A stretch of DNA of 21,838 nucleotides from Nitrospira sp. UBA5699 (lineage in GTDB: Bacteria > Nitrospirota > Nitrospiria > Nitrospirales > Nitrospiraceae), in the NCBI GenBank assembly GCA_002420105.1, contig DIHJ01000068.1, positions 1 through 21,838 of the forward strand, given 5' to 3'. The translations under genes were made by a program, and so were the position numbers. A model generated the notes under the pieces. That model was given only the letters and a program-made list of their open reading frames with translations, searched no databases and was not told the DNA's origin. Positions 7,307-15,049 of the stretch are shown piece by piece (within the stretch, counting starts at the first letter, position 1; each line of letters opens with the position of its first letter).

Positions 7307-8551
7307 TTGTCGGACTTTTACCAGAACGGCGTGGTCACGGTGCTCCACCGACTGGGGAGCCCGAACGTGGACCGACTGGAGCAGGAACTCTCCCGCTACG
7401 GGCGTATTCACCCGGTCGCGCTGGTGCTGCCGTCGCTCTACGCCGAACTGAGCCGCCCGGCGCTGCAACATATCGTGGACACCCTGGCGGAGGTGTCGTA
7501 CCTCAATGAAATCGTCATCTCGCTCGATCGCGCGTCGGCCCTGGAGTTTCGACTGGCCAAGCAGTATTTCTCCCGGCTCCCGCAGCGCGTCCGGGTGATC
7601 TGGAACGACGGCGCGCGGATCCAATCCATTCTCAACCTCCTCGTCGACAACAACCTCGATATCGGGTTGCCCGGAAAGGGCCGGGGCTGCTGGACGGCCT
7701 TCGGCTACCTGCTGGCCCGCAATCAAAGCCAGGTGATCGCGCTGCACGATTGCGATATCACGAGCTACAATCGGGAATACGTCGCACGACTCTGCTATCC
7801 GATCGCCAATCCGAACCTCGGCTACGAATTCTGCAAAGGCTACTACAGCCGCGTGACCAACCGGCTCCACGGGCGCGTGACGCGGCTTTTCATCACGCCC
7901 TTGATCCGCAGCCTTCAGCAGCTCACGGGCTCCCATCCCCTTCTGACATTCCTGGACAGTTTTCGGTATCCTCTCGCCGGCGAATTCGCCATGGTCCGCG
8001 ACCTGGCCTGGACCAACCGCATCCCCGGAGACTGGGGCCTGGAAATCGGCGTGCTCGCCGAGGTCTACCGCAACTGCGCCCTCCGCCGCATCTGCCAGGC
8101 CGACATCGCGGACGACTACGACCACAAGCATCAACCGCTGTCCCACGAGAATCCCGATGCGGGGCTGCTCAAGATGTGCGCCGACATCACCAAGTCGCTG
8201 TTCCGCAATCTGGCCAGCGAAGGCGTCGTCCTCGGCGACGGCACGCTGAAGACGCTCCGGGCCACCTATCTGCAGGCGGCGCAGGAAGCGATCAGCCGCT
8301 ACGAAAACGACGCGGCGATCAACAGCCTGACGTTCGACCGCCACGAGGAACGGACGGCGGTCGAGGTCTTCCTGAAGGGCATGAAACTCGCCACCGAGGG
8401 ATTCCTGGACGATCCGCTCGGCGTCCCCATGATTTCCAACTGGAGCCGCGTCGCCCACGCGGTGCCGGATATCTTCGAGCGCCTGGTCGAAGCCGTCGAA
8501 GCGGACCACGCCTGGAACCCCGCCGCGGCACCGGCCGCAACCGCGCCATGA
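7307..8551 (+). CDS. gpgS: Glucosyl-3-phosphoglycerate synthase
   Basis: A 414-residue GT-A fold glycosyltransferase resembling GpgS (family GT81), which joins glucose from a nucleotide sugar to 3-phosphoglycerate, the first step to glucosylglycerate. Visible signs are the ALVLPSLY opening strand, GKGRGCW at 123-129 for substrate binding, the metal-binding motif HDCD (Asp148, Asp150), and GDWGLEIGVLAE at 241-252 with a downstream YDHKHQ (271-276). The start is TTG at 7307 because GGAGG lies six bases before it and the protein then begins directly with the family-like MSDFYQNG; the longer frame from 7247 lacks this. Its end overlaps the next start as ATGA. The HAD phosphatase two genes on is the expected partner enzyme. 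Confidence 0.85.
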   Translation: MSDFYQNGVVTVLHRLGSPNVDRLEQELSRYGRIHPVALVLPSLYAELSRPALQHIVDTLAEVSYLNEIVISLDRASALEFRLAKQYFSRLPQRVRVIWNDGARIQSILNLLVDNNLDIGLPGKGRGCWTAFGYLLARNQSQVIALHDCDITSYNREYVARLCYPIANPNLGYEFCKGYYSRVTNRLHGRVTRLFITPLIRSLQQLTGSHPLLTFLDSFRYPLAGEFAMVRDLAWTNRIPGDWGLEIGVLAEVYRNCALRRICQADIADDYDHKHQPLSHENPDAGLLKMCADITKSLFRNLASEGVVLGDGTLKTLRATYLQAAQEAISRYENDAAINSLTFDRHEERTAVEVFLKGMKLATEGFLDDPLGVPMISNWSRVAHAVPDIFERLVEAVEADHAWNPAAAPAATAP

Positions 8552-9888
8552 GCCTGGATCGGACTCCACTGGCACCCGCCACCGATACCTGTCTGCGCGA
8601 GATCGGCTCCGCCGACATCGTGGTCGGCATTCCCAGCTACAACAACGCCGACACGGTCGGCCACGTCGTCCGCGCGGTCAGCGCCGGCCTCGCCAAATAC
8701 TTTCCCGACCGACGGGCGGTGCTCGTGAATTCCGACGGCGGATCCTCGGACGACACGAGCGGCGTCGTCGCCCGCACCGCGGTGGACTACCGCCATCTGC
8801 TGATCGCCGACCGGCAGAGCGTCCTCCATCGCATCGTCACCCCGTACCACGGCGCCCCGGGCAAGGGCAGCGCCATCCGCACGATCTTTGAAATCGCGGC
8901 GCGATTGCGCGCGGAAGCCTGCGCCGTCGTCGACGCCGACCTGCGCAGCATCTCCCCCGAATGGATCGACATGCTGCTGCGCCCGATCCTCGACGAAGGC
9001 TACGACTACGTCGCCCCCTTCTATCTGCGTCACAAGTACGACGGCACGATCACCAACAGTCTCGCTTATCCGCTCACGCGGGCCCTGTACGGCAAGCGGA
9101 TCCGCCAACCCATCGGAGGCGAATTCGGCTTTTCCGGGGCCCTGGCGTCGCATTACCTCGACCAGCACGTCTGGGAATCGGAAGTGGCCCGGTTCGGCAT
9201 CGACATCTGGATGACGACGGAAGCGATCGCGAGCGGCGCCAACGTCTGCCAGAGCTTTCTCGGCGCGAAGATTCACAACCCAAAAGATCCCGCCGCCGAT
9301 CTGTCCGCCATGTTGCGGCAGGTGGTCGGGTCGCTGTTCGCGTCGATGGAACAGCATACCGGAGTCTGGTCCCGTATCGAGGAATCGCACCCGGTTCCCG
9401 TCTTCGGGTTCCCCTACGAAGTTGGCGTCGAACCGGTTCATGTCAACGTGGAGGGAATGGTGTCGCACTTCCGGCAGGGCCTCAGGGATCTCGCCCCCAT
9501 CTGGAAACAGCTGCTGGCGGAGGACACGATGCAACGGCTCTATGACGCCAACCATCGGGAGCAGGCCGCCTGCATTGCGGACGATCTCTGGGTGCGCCTC
9601 GTCTACGACGCGGCGGCCGCCTACCACCATCAGATCCTGCCGCGCGAACACCTGCTCAAATCCCTGACTCCGCTCTACCTCGGGCGGACCGCGTCCTTCG
9701 TGCTCGCCACCCAGGGGCTGACGTCGGCCGAAGCCGAACAGACGATTGAACAGTTGTGCCGGACCTTTGAAACGCACAAGCCGTACTTAATCGAGCGCTG
9801 GAACCAGAGAACGCGGCAGCCGGCGGTTTCCGCTTCATCGCCCCGGACCGGCGCCAGCGCGGGAGGTGACCATGAACGACCTGATTGA
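8548..9888 (+). CDS. GT-A glycosyltransferase, solute-type
   Basis: A 446-residue cytoplasmic glycosyltransferase with no membrane segment. It opens with IVVGIPSYNNADTV (24-37), has NSDGGSSDD (61-69), APGKGSAI (103-110), the metal site VVDADLRS (Asp129, Asp131), RQPIGGEFGFSG (186-197) and GIDIWMTTEA (217-226). The last two blocks recall mannosylglycerate synthase (GT78) and related solute enzymes. Start and previous stop overlap (ATGA), implying translational coupling to gpgS. It could be a one-step glucosylglycerate synthase, or could add a second sugar to glucosyl-3-phosphoglycerate, as MggA does for mannosylglucosylglycerate in Petrotoga. Sequence alone does not decide. The C-terminal 30 residues are low-complexity and overlap the next gene by 17 bases. 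Confidence 0.78.
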   Translation: MSLDRTPLAPATDTCLREIGSADIVVGIPSYNNADTVGHVVRAVSAGLAKYFPDRRAVLVNSDGGSSDDTSGVVARTAVDYRHLLIADRQSVLHRIVTPYHGAPGKGSAIRTIFEIAARLRAEACAVVDADLRSISPEWIDMLLRPILDEGYDYVAPFYLRHKYDGTITNSLAYPLTRALYGKRIRQPIGGEFGFSGALASHYLDQHVWESEVARFGIDIWMTTEAIASGANVCQSFLGAKIHNPKDPAADLSAMLRQVVGSLFASMEQHTGVWSRIEESHPVPVFGFPYEVGVEPVHVNVEGMVSHFRQGLRDLAPIWKQLLAEDTMQRLYDANHREQAACIADDLWVRLVYDAAAAYHHQILPREHLLKSLTPLYLGRTASFVLATQGLTSAEAEQTIEQLCRTFETHKPYLIERWNQRTRQPAVSASSPRTGASAGGDHERPD

Positions 9889-10579
9889 ACAGGCCCTGTT
9901 GGCTCCGCTGGAACTCCTGGGCCGGCATCTGCTGGAGGTCCTGCCGAATCTGGTGGCCATGGGGATTCTCCTGCTGGGCGGGCTGCTGGCCGCCTGGCTC
10001 TCGAACGTCTCCGTCGAACGGCTGCTCAGAGTGATCGGGCTCGACCATCTGAGCAACCGCCTGGGCGTCACGACGGCGCTCCTGCGGGCCGGAATCAAGA
10101 CCGATCCCTCCCGTCTCATCGGACGGACGTTGTACTGGGCGGTCGTGCTCTTCGCCTCCATCGCCGCCCTCAGCGCGCTCAATCTGGCGCCGATCAACCA
10201 GTTCGCCCACTCCATGCTGGCCTATGTTCCCCACCTCGTCACCGCCGGCGTGATCCTGCTGGCCGGCTATGTCTGCTCGAACTTCGCGTCGCAGGCCATT
10301 CTGATTGCCGCCGTCAATGCGGGCCTTCCGCCGGCCCGCCTGATCGCCAACTGCTCCCGGTGGGGGCTGCAGCTCCTGGCCGGAGCGATGGCGCTCGAAC
10401 AGCTGGGGATTGCCCAGCACATCGTCGTCGTGGGTTTCGGCATTACGTGGGGAGGCATCGTCCTGGCCGCCGCCATCGCGTTCGGCTTCGGTGCGACGGA
10501 TCTGGCCAAGGAGTTTCTGGACCGGCGGGTCGTCCGGCGGAACCGCTCCGGCGAGATGGACGATCTGCGTCACTGGTAA
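9872..10579 (+). CDS. Multi-pass membrane protein, MscS-TM-like
   Basis: A 235-residue inner-membrane protein with about five hydrophobic segments, near residues 24-46, 86-106, 112-135, 165-185 and 188-212. The pattern, with glycine/alanine-rich helices and FGFGATDLAKEFL near the end, resembles the conserved TM-helix repeats found in small mechanosensitive-channel relatives. The beta domain and cytoplasmic cage of full MscS are missing. The ATG at 9872 follows GGGAGG (9861-9866) and lies inside the end of the glycosyltransferase gene. Being embedded between solute-synthesis genes suggests a role in release or sensing of the solute on osmotic downshift. That is inference from context; a transport accessory role is equally possible. 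Confidence 0.75.
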   Translation: MNDLIEQALLAPLELLGRHLLEVLPNLVAMGILLLGGLLAAWLSNVSVERLLRVIGLDHLSNRLGVTTALLRAGIKTDPSRLIGRTLYWAVVLFASIAALSALNLAPINQFAHSMLAYVPHLVTAGVILLAGYVCSNFASQAILIAAVNAGLPPARLIANCSRWGLQLLAGAMALEQLGIAQHIVVVGFGITWGGIVLAAAIAFGFGATDLAKEFLDRRVVRRNRSGEMDDLRHW

Positions 10580-10653
10580 CCGCGATGATGCCGGCCGGAG
10601 TCGCGGCGTATGCCGTCGATCGGCGCGCAAGAAGCCACCCGCTGAAAGGTGAC

Positions 10654-11487
10654 ATGACCCGGTACGTCGTCTTTACCGATCTCGACGGCACGCTCCTGGA
10701 CGCGGAGACCTATGACTTCGCCGCCGCGGAACCGGCGCTTGAGGCCCTCCGCGCGCGCCGGATCCCGATCGTGCTGGTGTCGAGCAAGACCCGGGCCGAA
10801 ATGGAGCCGCTGCGCCGCCGCCTGGAGCATCACGATCCGTTCATCGTCGAGAACGGGGCGGCGGTCTTCGTTCCGCAGGGCCTCTTCGCCTTTCCCCTCG
10901 AACGGGTGCGCACCAAATCCTTCTACGACGTCATCGAACTCGGCCTTCCCTACCACATGCTTCGCGACGTACTGAAGCAGATCGAAGACGCGGTGGAAAC
11001 GCCGCTGCGGGGATTCGGCGACCTGTCGGTCGACGACGTGATGCGCCTCACCGGCCTATCCCGCACCGACGCGACGCTGGCCAAGATGCGGGAGTACGAC
11101 GAGCCCTTCCTCCTCGAAGGCCCTCCGGCCCTGGTCGCGGAAGTCTGCCGGCAAATCGTGACGCGCGGCCTGCGGTGGACCAAGGGAGGACGGCTGTACC
11201 ATCTGACGGGAGAAAACGACAAAGGGGCGGCGGTGGAACTGCTGCTGCAATGCTATCAGCGCCAGCAGCGGCTGTCGAACAGCCCCTGCCGCATCGAGAG
11301 CGTGGGGATCGGAGACAGCGTGAACGACGGTCCGCTCCTAGCCGCCGTCGATCATCCGATCATCGTGCAGAAGCCCGACGGCTCCTACGATCCCGACCTT
11401 CACGCCCCCCGGCTGACGCGTGCGCCCGGCATCGGCCCGGAGGGATGGAATGCCGCGGTTCTGTCCTTGCTCCGGCGCTCCGCTTGA
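10654..11487 (+). CDS. gpgP: HAD phosphatase, GpgP/MpgP type
   Basis: A 277-residue HAD-superfamily phosphatase (subclass IIB) of the mannosyl-/glucosyl-3-phosphoglycerate phosphatase family, expected to remove phosphate from the GpgS product to give glucosylglycerate. Motif I is FTDLDGTLLD with nucleophile Asp9 and acid Asp11. Motif II is VSSKT (42-46), VENGA follows at 65-69, a cap domain spans about 85-180, and motif IV is GDSVND at 220-225. The start at 10654 puts motif I at the usual position and has AAAGGTG just upstream; ATGs at 10585 and 10588 would add a non-homologous extension without a binding site. It lies 74 bases after the membrane gene and probably closes the operon, since a strong hairpin overlaps its end. 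Confidence 0.87.
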   Translation: MTRYVVFTDLDGTLLDAETYDFAAAEPALEALRARRIPIVLVSSKTRAEMEPLRRRLEHHDPFIVENGAAVFVPQGLFAFPLERVRTKSFYDVIELGLPYHMLRDVLKQIEDAVETPLRGFGDLSVDDVMRLTGLSRTDATLAKMREYDEPFLLEGPPALVAEVCRQIVTRGLRWTKGGRLYHLTGENDKGAAVELLLQCYQRQQRLSNSPCRIESVGIGDSVNDGPLLAAVDHPIIVQKPDGSYDPDLHAPRLTRAPGIGPEGWNAAVLSLLRRSA

Positions 11488-11499
11488 ATGGAGCGCCGG
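11472..11499. terminator. Hairpin at the end of the solute operon
   Basis: A perfect 10-bp inverted repeat, CCGGCGCTCC (11472-11481) and GGAGCGCCGG (11490-11499), with an 8-base loop that contains the gpgP stop codon. It lies between two convergent genes and could end transcription from both sides. No U-tract follows in either direction, so it may instead act as an mRNA-stabilising 3' hairpin. Confidence 0.5.
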
Positions 11500-11509
11500 T
11501 CGGCCCGCC

Positions 11510-11704
11510 TCAGCCGGGCTTCTTCGAAGCAAAGACCGTCGCGTCGCAGGCGAGATATTTGATCTGCTTCATCGGAACGATGATGACTTCCTTCGGCGAG
11601 TCGACTTCCAGCACTTCCATGTCGTCGCTGATCGTGTGCCGGACGGCATCCTTGACCAGCAACTCCTGATTGTCCACGAACACCACTTTCACCCAGTACT
11701 GCAC
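11510..11704 (-). CDS. Small conserved-looking protein, unknown
   Basis: A 64-residue cytoplasmic protein of unknown family. The GTG at 11704 is taken as start because GGAGAGG lies six bases before it; the TTG two codons upstream would directly abut that site. The protein is rich in short strand-like stretches (WVKVVFVDNQELLV near the start, EVIIVPMKQIKYLAC later), suggesting a small all-beta or barrel fold. Its start is 17 bases downstream of proC on the same strand, so the two are likely cotranscribed. It has one cysteine and no signal peptide or membrane segment. No function is proposed. Confidence 0.72.
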   Translation of the reverse strand: MQYWVKVVFVDNQELLVKDAVRHTISDDMEVLEVDSPKEVIIVPMKQIKYLACDATVFASKKPG

Positions 11705-11720
11705 GGTCAACCTCTCCTTC

Positions 11721-12539
11721 CTAGGTGGCCAGTCCCAATTCCGTCGATCGTGCGGCGGCGGCTTCGACCGCCGACATCAACGTCGCGCGCAGACGGCCCC
11801 GCTCCAGTTCGTGGAGTCCCGCGATCGTGGTGCCGCCCGGGGAAGCCACGCGGTCTTTCAGCGCGCCCGGGTGCTCCCGCGATTCGATCACCATGCGCGC
11901 CGCCCCGGCGACGGTTTGCGCCGCCAGCAGCTGTGCGGTCTCGCGCGGCAGCCCCATCTTCACGCCGCCGTCGGCCAAGGCTTCGATCATCACGTACACA
12001 TAGGCCGGACCGCTGCCGCTGAGCCCCGTCACCGCATCCAGCGCCCGTTCGGAGACCTCGACGACCTTCCCGATCGGCTCGAACAACGCCCTCGCCGTTC
12101 GAACGTCGTCGTCATTCAGTCCTTCGACCCATGCCATGGCCGTGATGCCCTCGCGGATCGCCGAAGGTGTGTTCGGCATGGTCCGGACGATCCGTCCGGC
12201 TCCGGGAAGCAGCCGCCGGACGCGGGCGATGGGATAGCCGGCGGCAACCGAGACCACGAGCTTGGCTCCGCCCACGACCGGGGCGATCTCGCGGAGTACC
12301 TCGTCGAGCACCTGCGGCTCGACCGCCAGAAGAATCACGTCCGCCCAGGCGGCAGCCTCCTGGTTCGTCCCGGTCACCGCAATGCCGTAAGCAGTCCTGA
12401 TGTCGTCGAGACGTCCGGTCCGGATGTCCGAGGCCATGATCCGGGCGGGAGGCAGATGCCCGGCGTGGAGCAGGCCGGCCACGATCGCCTCCGTCATATT
12501 TCCCGCGCCGATACAGGCGACGCGCCGATCCTTCAACAT
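11721..12539 (-). CDS. proC: Pyrroline-5-carboxylate reductase
   Basis: A 272-residue enzyme that reduces 1-pyrroline-5-carboxylate to proline with NAD(P)H, the last step of proline synthesis. The Rossmann motif CIGAGNMTEAI is at 9-19, with MPNTP at 121-125, the family signature around LSGSGPAYVY (173-182), and the substrate-side VASPGGTT at 231-238. The length equals that of typical ProC. The start at 12539 is chosen because the nucleotide-binding motif then begins at residue 9; the in-frame extension upstream is arginine/glycine-rich and crosses the promoter. A near-consensus promoter ends six bases before the ATG and there is no ribosome binding site, so a leaderless message is predicted. 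Proline may itself serve as an osmolyte, which would fit the nearby solute genes. Confidence 0.93.
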   Translation of the reverse strand: MLKDRRVACIGAGNMTEAIVAGLLHAGHLPPARIMASDIRTGRLDDIRTAYGIAVTGTNQEAAAWADVILLAVEPQVLDEVLREIAPVVGGAKLVVSVAAGYPIARVRRLLPGAGRIVRTMPNTPSAIREGITAMAWVEGLNDDDVRTARALFEPIGKVVEVSERALDAVTGLSGSGPAYVYVMIEALADGGVKMGLPRETAQLLAAQTVAGAARMVIESREHPGALKDRVASPGGTTIAGLHELERGRLRATLMSAVEAAAARSTELGLAT

Positions 12540-12545
12540 GCGGCG

Positions 12546-12575
12546 ATTATACGGGCGGCCTCGCCGGCCTTGCAA
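12546..12575 (-). promoter_or_regulatory. Near-consensus promoter of proC
   Basis: On the minus strand: TTGCAA (12575-12570), 18 bases, TATAAT (12551-12546), then six bases before the proC ATG. The -10 box is a perfect consensus. The spacing predicts a leaderless transcript. Confidence 0.65.
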
Positions 12576-12634
12576 CTTGCGCCCCCCCCCGGAGCCGCCG
12601 CGACGGACCGCGTCCCTGCCGGCCGTTTCCCACC

Positions 12635-12664
12635 TTGCAACGCCCGCGGCCGCTTGGGTAGAGT
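12635..12664 (+). promoter_or_regulatory. Promoter of the HEAT-protein gene
   Basis: TTGCAA (12635-12640), 18 bases, TAGAGT (12659-12664), then nine bases before the ATG at 12674. It uses the same -35 sequence and spacer length as the divergent proC promoter, with 59 bases between the two -35 boxes. A run of nine C (12582-12590) lies in that gap. Confidence 0.45.
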
Positions 12665-12673
12665 AACGGCCGT

Positions 12674-13753
12674 ATGCCGCTGGCACGAATCCTCATCTGG
12701 TTCCTGCTCGGTTCCCTCCTGCCCGCCTCCGACGGATGGGCCCGCCGAGAAGCGTTGACCGAGCAACAGAAGCAGCAACTTCAGAAGATTGATCGGATCC
12801 TCCTCGAGGTTCGCGCGTTGACCGACCAAGGCCGGACGGAGCCCCAGTCGTTGCGTGATCTTGTCGCCGGACGGTTCGGCGAACTCGGCTATACGATCGT
12901 CTCCAACCCGGCCCAGGCGCACGATACGGTCTTCAAGGTCAAATGCGAACAACGTAAGGTCTGGGAAGGCACCATGGCCTCGGGAGGTGATGCGGACCTG
13001 CCCGATTCGCCCGTGCGAACCTGGAAAGGCCCCGCCTGTCAGCTCGCCTACTCGCTGGACGGAAAGCCGGCGGGGTGGCGCAAAGAGGTTCGGACCGAAT
13101 TCTCCGACGCCCAACAGGCCGCCGACGCCGCGAAAGCCGGCAACCCTTCCGCCTATGCGATGGCGAAACTGCAGGAGCGGCTGGAGGAGTACGACTTCCC
13201 CATCCTGGTCACGGCAGACTGGGGGCAGGAGGATCGACTGTTCACGCTCTACGACAATCCCGCAACGCCGGCGGCCCGCAAGGTGCGGTTGATCACCCTG
13301 TTCGGCCACCTGTTCTCGGTCAAATCCGTCCCCAGGCTGCTCGTCGCGCTGAAGGGGCCTGATCCGGAGATCGCGAAGGCTGCGGCCCTGGCGCTGGGAA
13401 ATATCGGACAGAAGGAGACGATTCCGACCCTGATCGACACGATGAAATCAGGTCCTCCCGAGCTCCGCGCCACCGCCGCGAAAGCGCTCGGCCTGGTCGG
13501 CGCGCTCCACGGGGATTTCACGATCATCGATCCGTTGCTCGACACGTTGAAGACGGATGACCTTGTCGTCAAGACCGAAGCGGCCTGGGCGCTCGGGAAG
13601 CTGCCGGACCGGCGAGCGTATGAACCGCTCTTCGCCCTGCAAAAATCGTTGGCTCATTTCCACGGGAACGACATGGATCCCAAAATCGCGAAGCTCAAGG
13701 AAGCCCTCAATTGGAGCATCAAACAGATCGATACATGGGAATACCTCCAATAG
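12674..13753 (+). CDS. Secreted HEAT-repeat protein
   Basis: A 359-residue protein with an N-terminal signal peptide (hydrophobic core at about 6-18, likely cleavage after GWA at 23), so it should act in the periplasm. After a charged helix (28-50), residues 60-190 form a domain of unknown type. From about 215 to 350 there are repeated helix pairs of HEAT/PBS-lyase type: KSVPRLLVALKG, AAALALGNIGQKETIPTLIDTM, ATAAKALGLVGAL and TEAAWALGKLPDRRAYEPL. Such repeats usually serve as protein-binding scaffolds. The next gene begins 31 bases after the stop and also encodes a secreted protein, so the two may be cotranscribed. No enzymatic motif is seen and the partner is unknown. Confidence 0.8.
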   Translation: MPLARILIWFLLGSLLPASDGWARREALTEQQKQQLQKIDRILLEVRALTDQGRTEPQSLRDLVAGRFGELGYTIVSNPAQAHDTVFKVKCEQRKVWEGTMASGGDADLPDSPVRTWKGPACQLAYSLDGKPAGWRKEVRTEFSDAQQAADAAKAGNPSAYAMAKLQERLEEYDFPILVTADWGQEDRLFTLYDNPATPAARKVRLITLFGHLFSVKSVPRLLVALKGPDPEIAKAAALALGNIGQKETIPTLIDTMKSGPPELRATAAKALGLVGALHGDFTIIDPLLDTLKTDDLVVKTEAAWALGKLPDRRAYEPLFALQKSLAHFHGNDMDPKIAKLKEALNWSIKQIDTWEYLQ

Positions 13754-13784
13754 AACGTGGCCCGCGTCCGTTGAGGTCGTCCGG

Positions 13785-14303
13785 ATGACACGGCTCGTGA
13801 GCACCTGTCTCATCGCATTCGCGGTTGGGGCGGTCGCCGGATCCTTCGAAGGGACGGGATGGGCTCAAACGATCGGCGATACGGCCGAAATGGAGCGCTT
13901 GCGCGTGAAGGCGGAGGAGGCGATCGGCAACGACGATCCCGAAGGCGCGGCGATGAACATGGGACGCGCGGCGCTCATGGCGAAACGGCTGAGCCTGGTC
14001 AACCGGGACGACTCCGCAGCCGTCCGGATGTACAAAGGGGCGGAATCGCTCTTCCGCTCGCAGGAGCACGGCTACCGCGCCATGGCCCTCTTCCGGCGGG
14101 CCGGCGGGCAGCTGCCGGCCTCCTCCGGCGTGTGCGGCAGTCTGGCCCTGGCTCAGGGAGCCGTGCAGCACGCCCTGTCCGACCTGGCGTCCGACGCCCC
14201 CCCGCAGGCGGCCCTGGCCGAACGGGCCAACCGGTTGCGCGAGACGGCCGACGACTGGGTGATCGTCGTCGCCTCCATGATCACCGACTACCAGTGTCCC
14301 TGA
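13785..14303 (+). CDS. Secreted helical protein of unknown function
   Basis: A 172-residue protein with a signal peptide (MTRLVSTCLIAFAVGAVAG, likely cleaved after GWA near residue 27), so periplasmic or exported. The mature part is mostly helical and alanine/arginine/glutamate-rich, resembling TPR-like helix pairs at about 30-150, with two cysteines (about 117 and 171) that could form a disulfide. The ATG at 13785 is supported by GAGG eight bases upstream (13773-13776); the longer frame from 13557 overlaps the HEAT gene in another phase and lacks a leader. It is the second gene after the HEAT protein, and its end faces the PIN-domain gene ten bases away. No family recognised. Confidence 0.75.
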   Translation: MTRLVSTCLIAFAVGAVAGSFEGTGWAQTIGDTAEMERLRVKAEEAIGNDDPEGAAMNMGRAALMAKRLSLVNRDDSAAVRMYKGAESLFRSQEHGYRAMALFRRAGGQLPASSGVCGSLALAQGAVQHALSDLASDAPPQAALAERANRLRETADDWVIVVASMITDYQCP

Positions 14304-14313
14304 GTCGCCCTTC

Positions 14314-14757
14314 CTAATCTTCTTCCGGATTGATGATGTGGAGGCCGGCGGTTTTGCTCGCCGCCAGGAGCGCGACGTCCGCGCTCACAACCGTCAACCG
14401 GAGCGGTTTCAACTCCAGCGCCAGCGCCAGATGCAAGACCTGCAGCGTCCGGAGAGCCGGATACTCCATCACCAGTTCCTTCGTGGCGAGATACGTCTGC
14501 ATCGTCGGCGCGATGAATTGAAACAGCCCTTCCGCCGACTCTCGCTCGAACTTGTGAATGACCGAGTAGCAGTCGTCCCTGGTCAGGTCACCCTCCTGGG
14601 CCCGGTTGGAAAATGCCGAAAACAGTTCCGTAACCGTCCAGGTCGGCAGAATCGCGACTTTCCCTCGCTTGACCATCAACTTGTTCACGATCCGCGTGCC
14701 GCGTTCCATGCTGTAGCGTTTCACCAGGGCGGTCGAATCGAAATAATAGTACGGCAT
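14314..14757 (-). CDS. PIN-domain protein, VapC-like toxin
   Basis: A 147-residue PIN-domain protein; most relatives are toxins that cut RNA using Mg2+ held by acidic residues. Asp7 (YYFDSTALVKRY) and Glu44 (TVTELFSAF) are present, and Asp127 (VVSADVALL) fits the last acidic position. In the helix where most VapC proteins have an aspartate before ALHLA, this one has Gln106 (LQVLHLALA). It may therefore be weakened, use another residue, or be inactive. The start lies three bases after the upstream gene's stop, with AGGGAGGG inside that gene's last codons, so the pair is translationally linked in the antitoxin-toxin order. Confidence 0.8.
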   Translation of the reverse strand: MPYYYFDSTALVKRYSMERGTRIVNKLMVKRGKVAILPTWTVTELFSAFSNRAQEGDLTRDDCYSVIHKFERESAEGLFQFIAPTMQTYLATKELVMEYPALRTLQVLHLALALELKPLRLTVVSADVALLAASKTAGLHIINPEED

Positions 14758-14760
14758 GGA

Positions 14761-15024
14761 TCAGACCCTCCCTTTCAGAATCACCGCGGCCAGCGGGCCG
14801 GGCATTTTCGAGAGCCGATCCTGCAGTTCGTCCAACGGCACCTCTTCGTACCCCTCCCGGCGAAGCTTGTCCGCCAGGTTCCCCTTGTTGAATGAGGCCG
14901 TGTCGTTCTTCAACCGCTCGCCCAGCCGGCGCTTGGCCAACCGGCTCGGCACACGCTGTTGGGTCGCCGTCAATCCCCGTCCGCGACTCCGCGGCGCTCT
15001 CGCACCCTGCTTCGATCTGCTCAT
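14761..15024 (-). CDS. Putative antitoxin partner of the PIN protein
   Basis: An 87-residue protein with no recognised DNA-binding family. The first 40 residues are strongly basic (many Arg/Lys, with repeats such as RAPRSRGRG). The rest is amphipathic, with EGYEEVPLDELQDRLSKM, a plausible toxin-wrapping segment. The ATG at 15024 follows GAGAGG by about six bases; the longer frame reaching 15171 runs into the lipoprotein gene and is rejected. The antitoxin call rests on gene order, size, coupling to the PIN gene and polarity of charge. It sits 25 bases after the large LPP20-like lipoprotein gene, so may also be transcribed with the envelope operon. Confidence 0.6.
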   Translation of the reverse strand: MSRSKQGARAPRSRGRGLTATQQRVPSRLAKRRLGERLKNDTASFNKGNLADKLRREGYEEVPLDELQDRLSKMPGPLAAVILKGRV

Positions 15025-15049
15025 GCCTGTCCTCTCCCCTCCAACATGA

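Noticed and set aside
7277..8575. 432-residue minus-strand frame
   Set aside because: It lies entirely opposite gpgS; long reverse frames are expected in GC-rich genes and it shows no domain motifs.
8299..9777. 492-residue minus-strand frame
   Set aside because: It lies opposite the end of gpgS and most of the second glycosyltransferase, with only low-complexity Gly/Asp/Arg-rich sequence.
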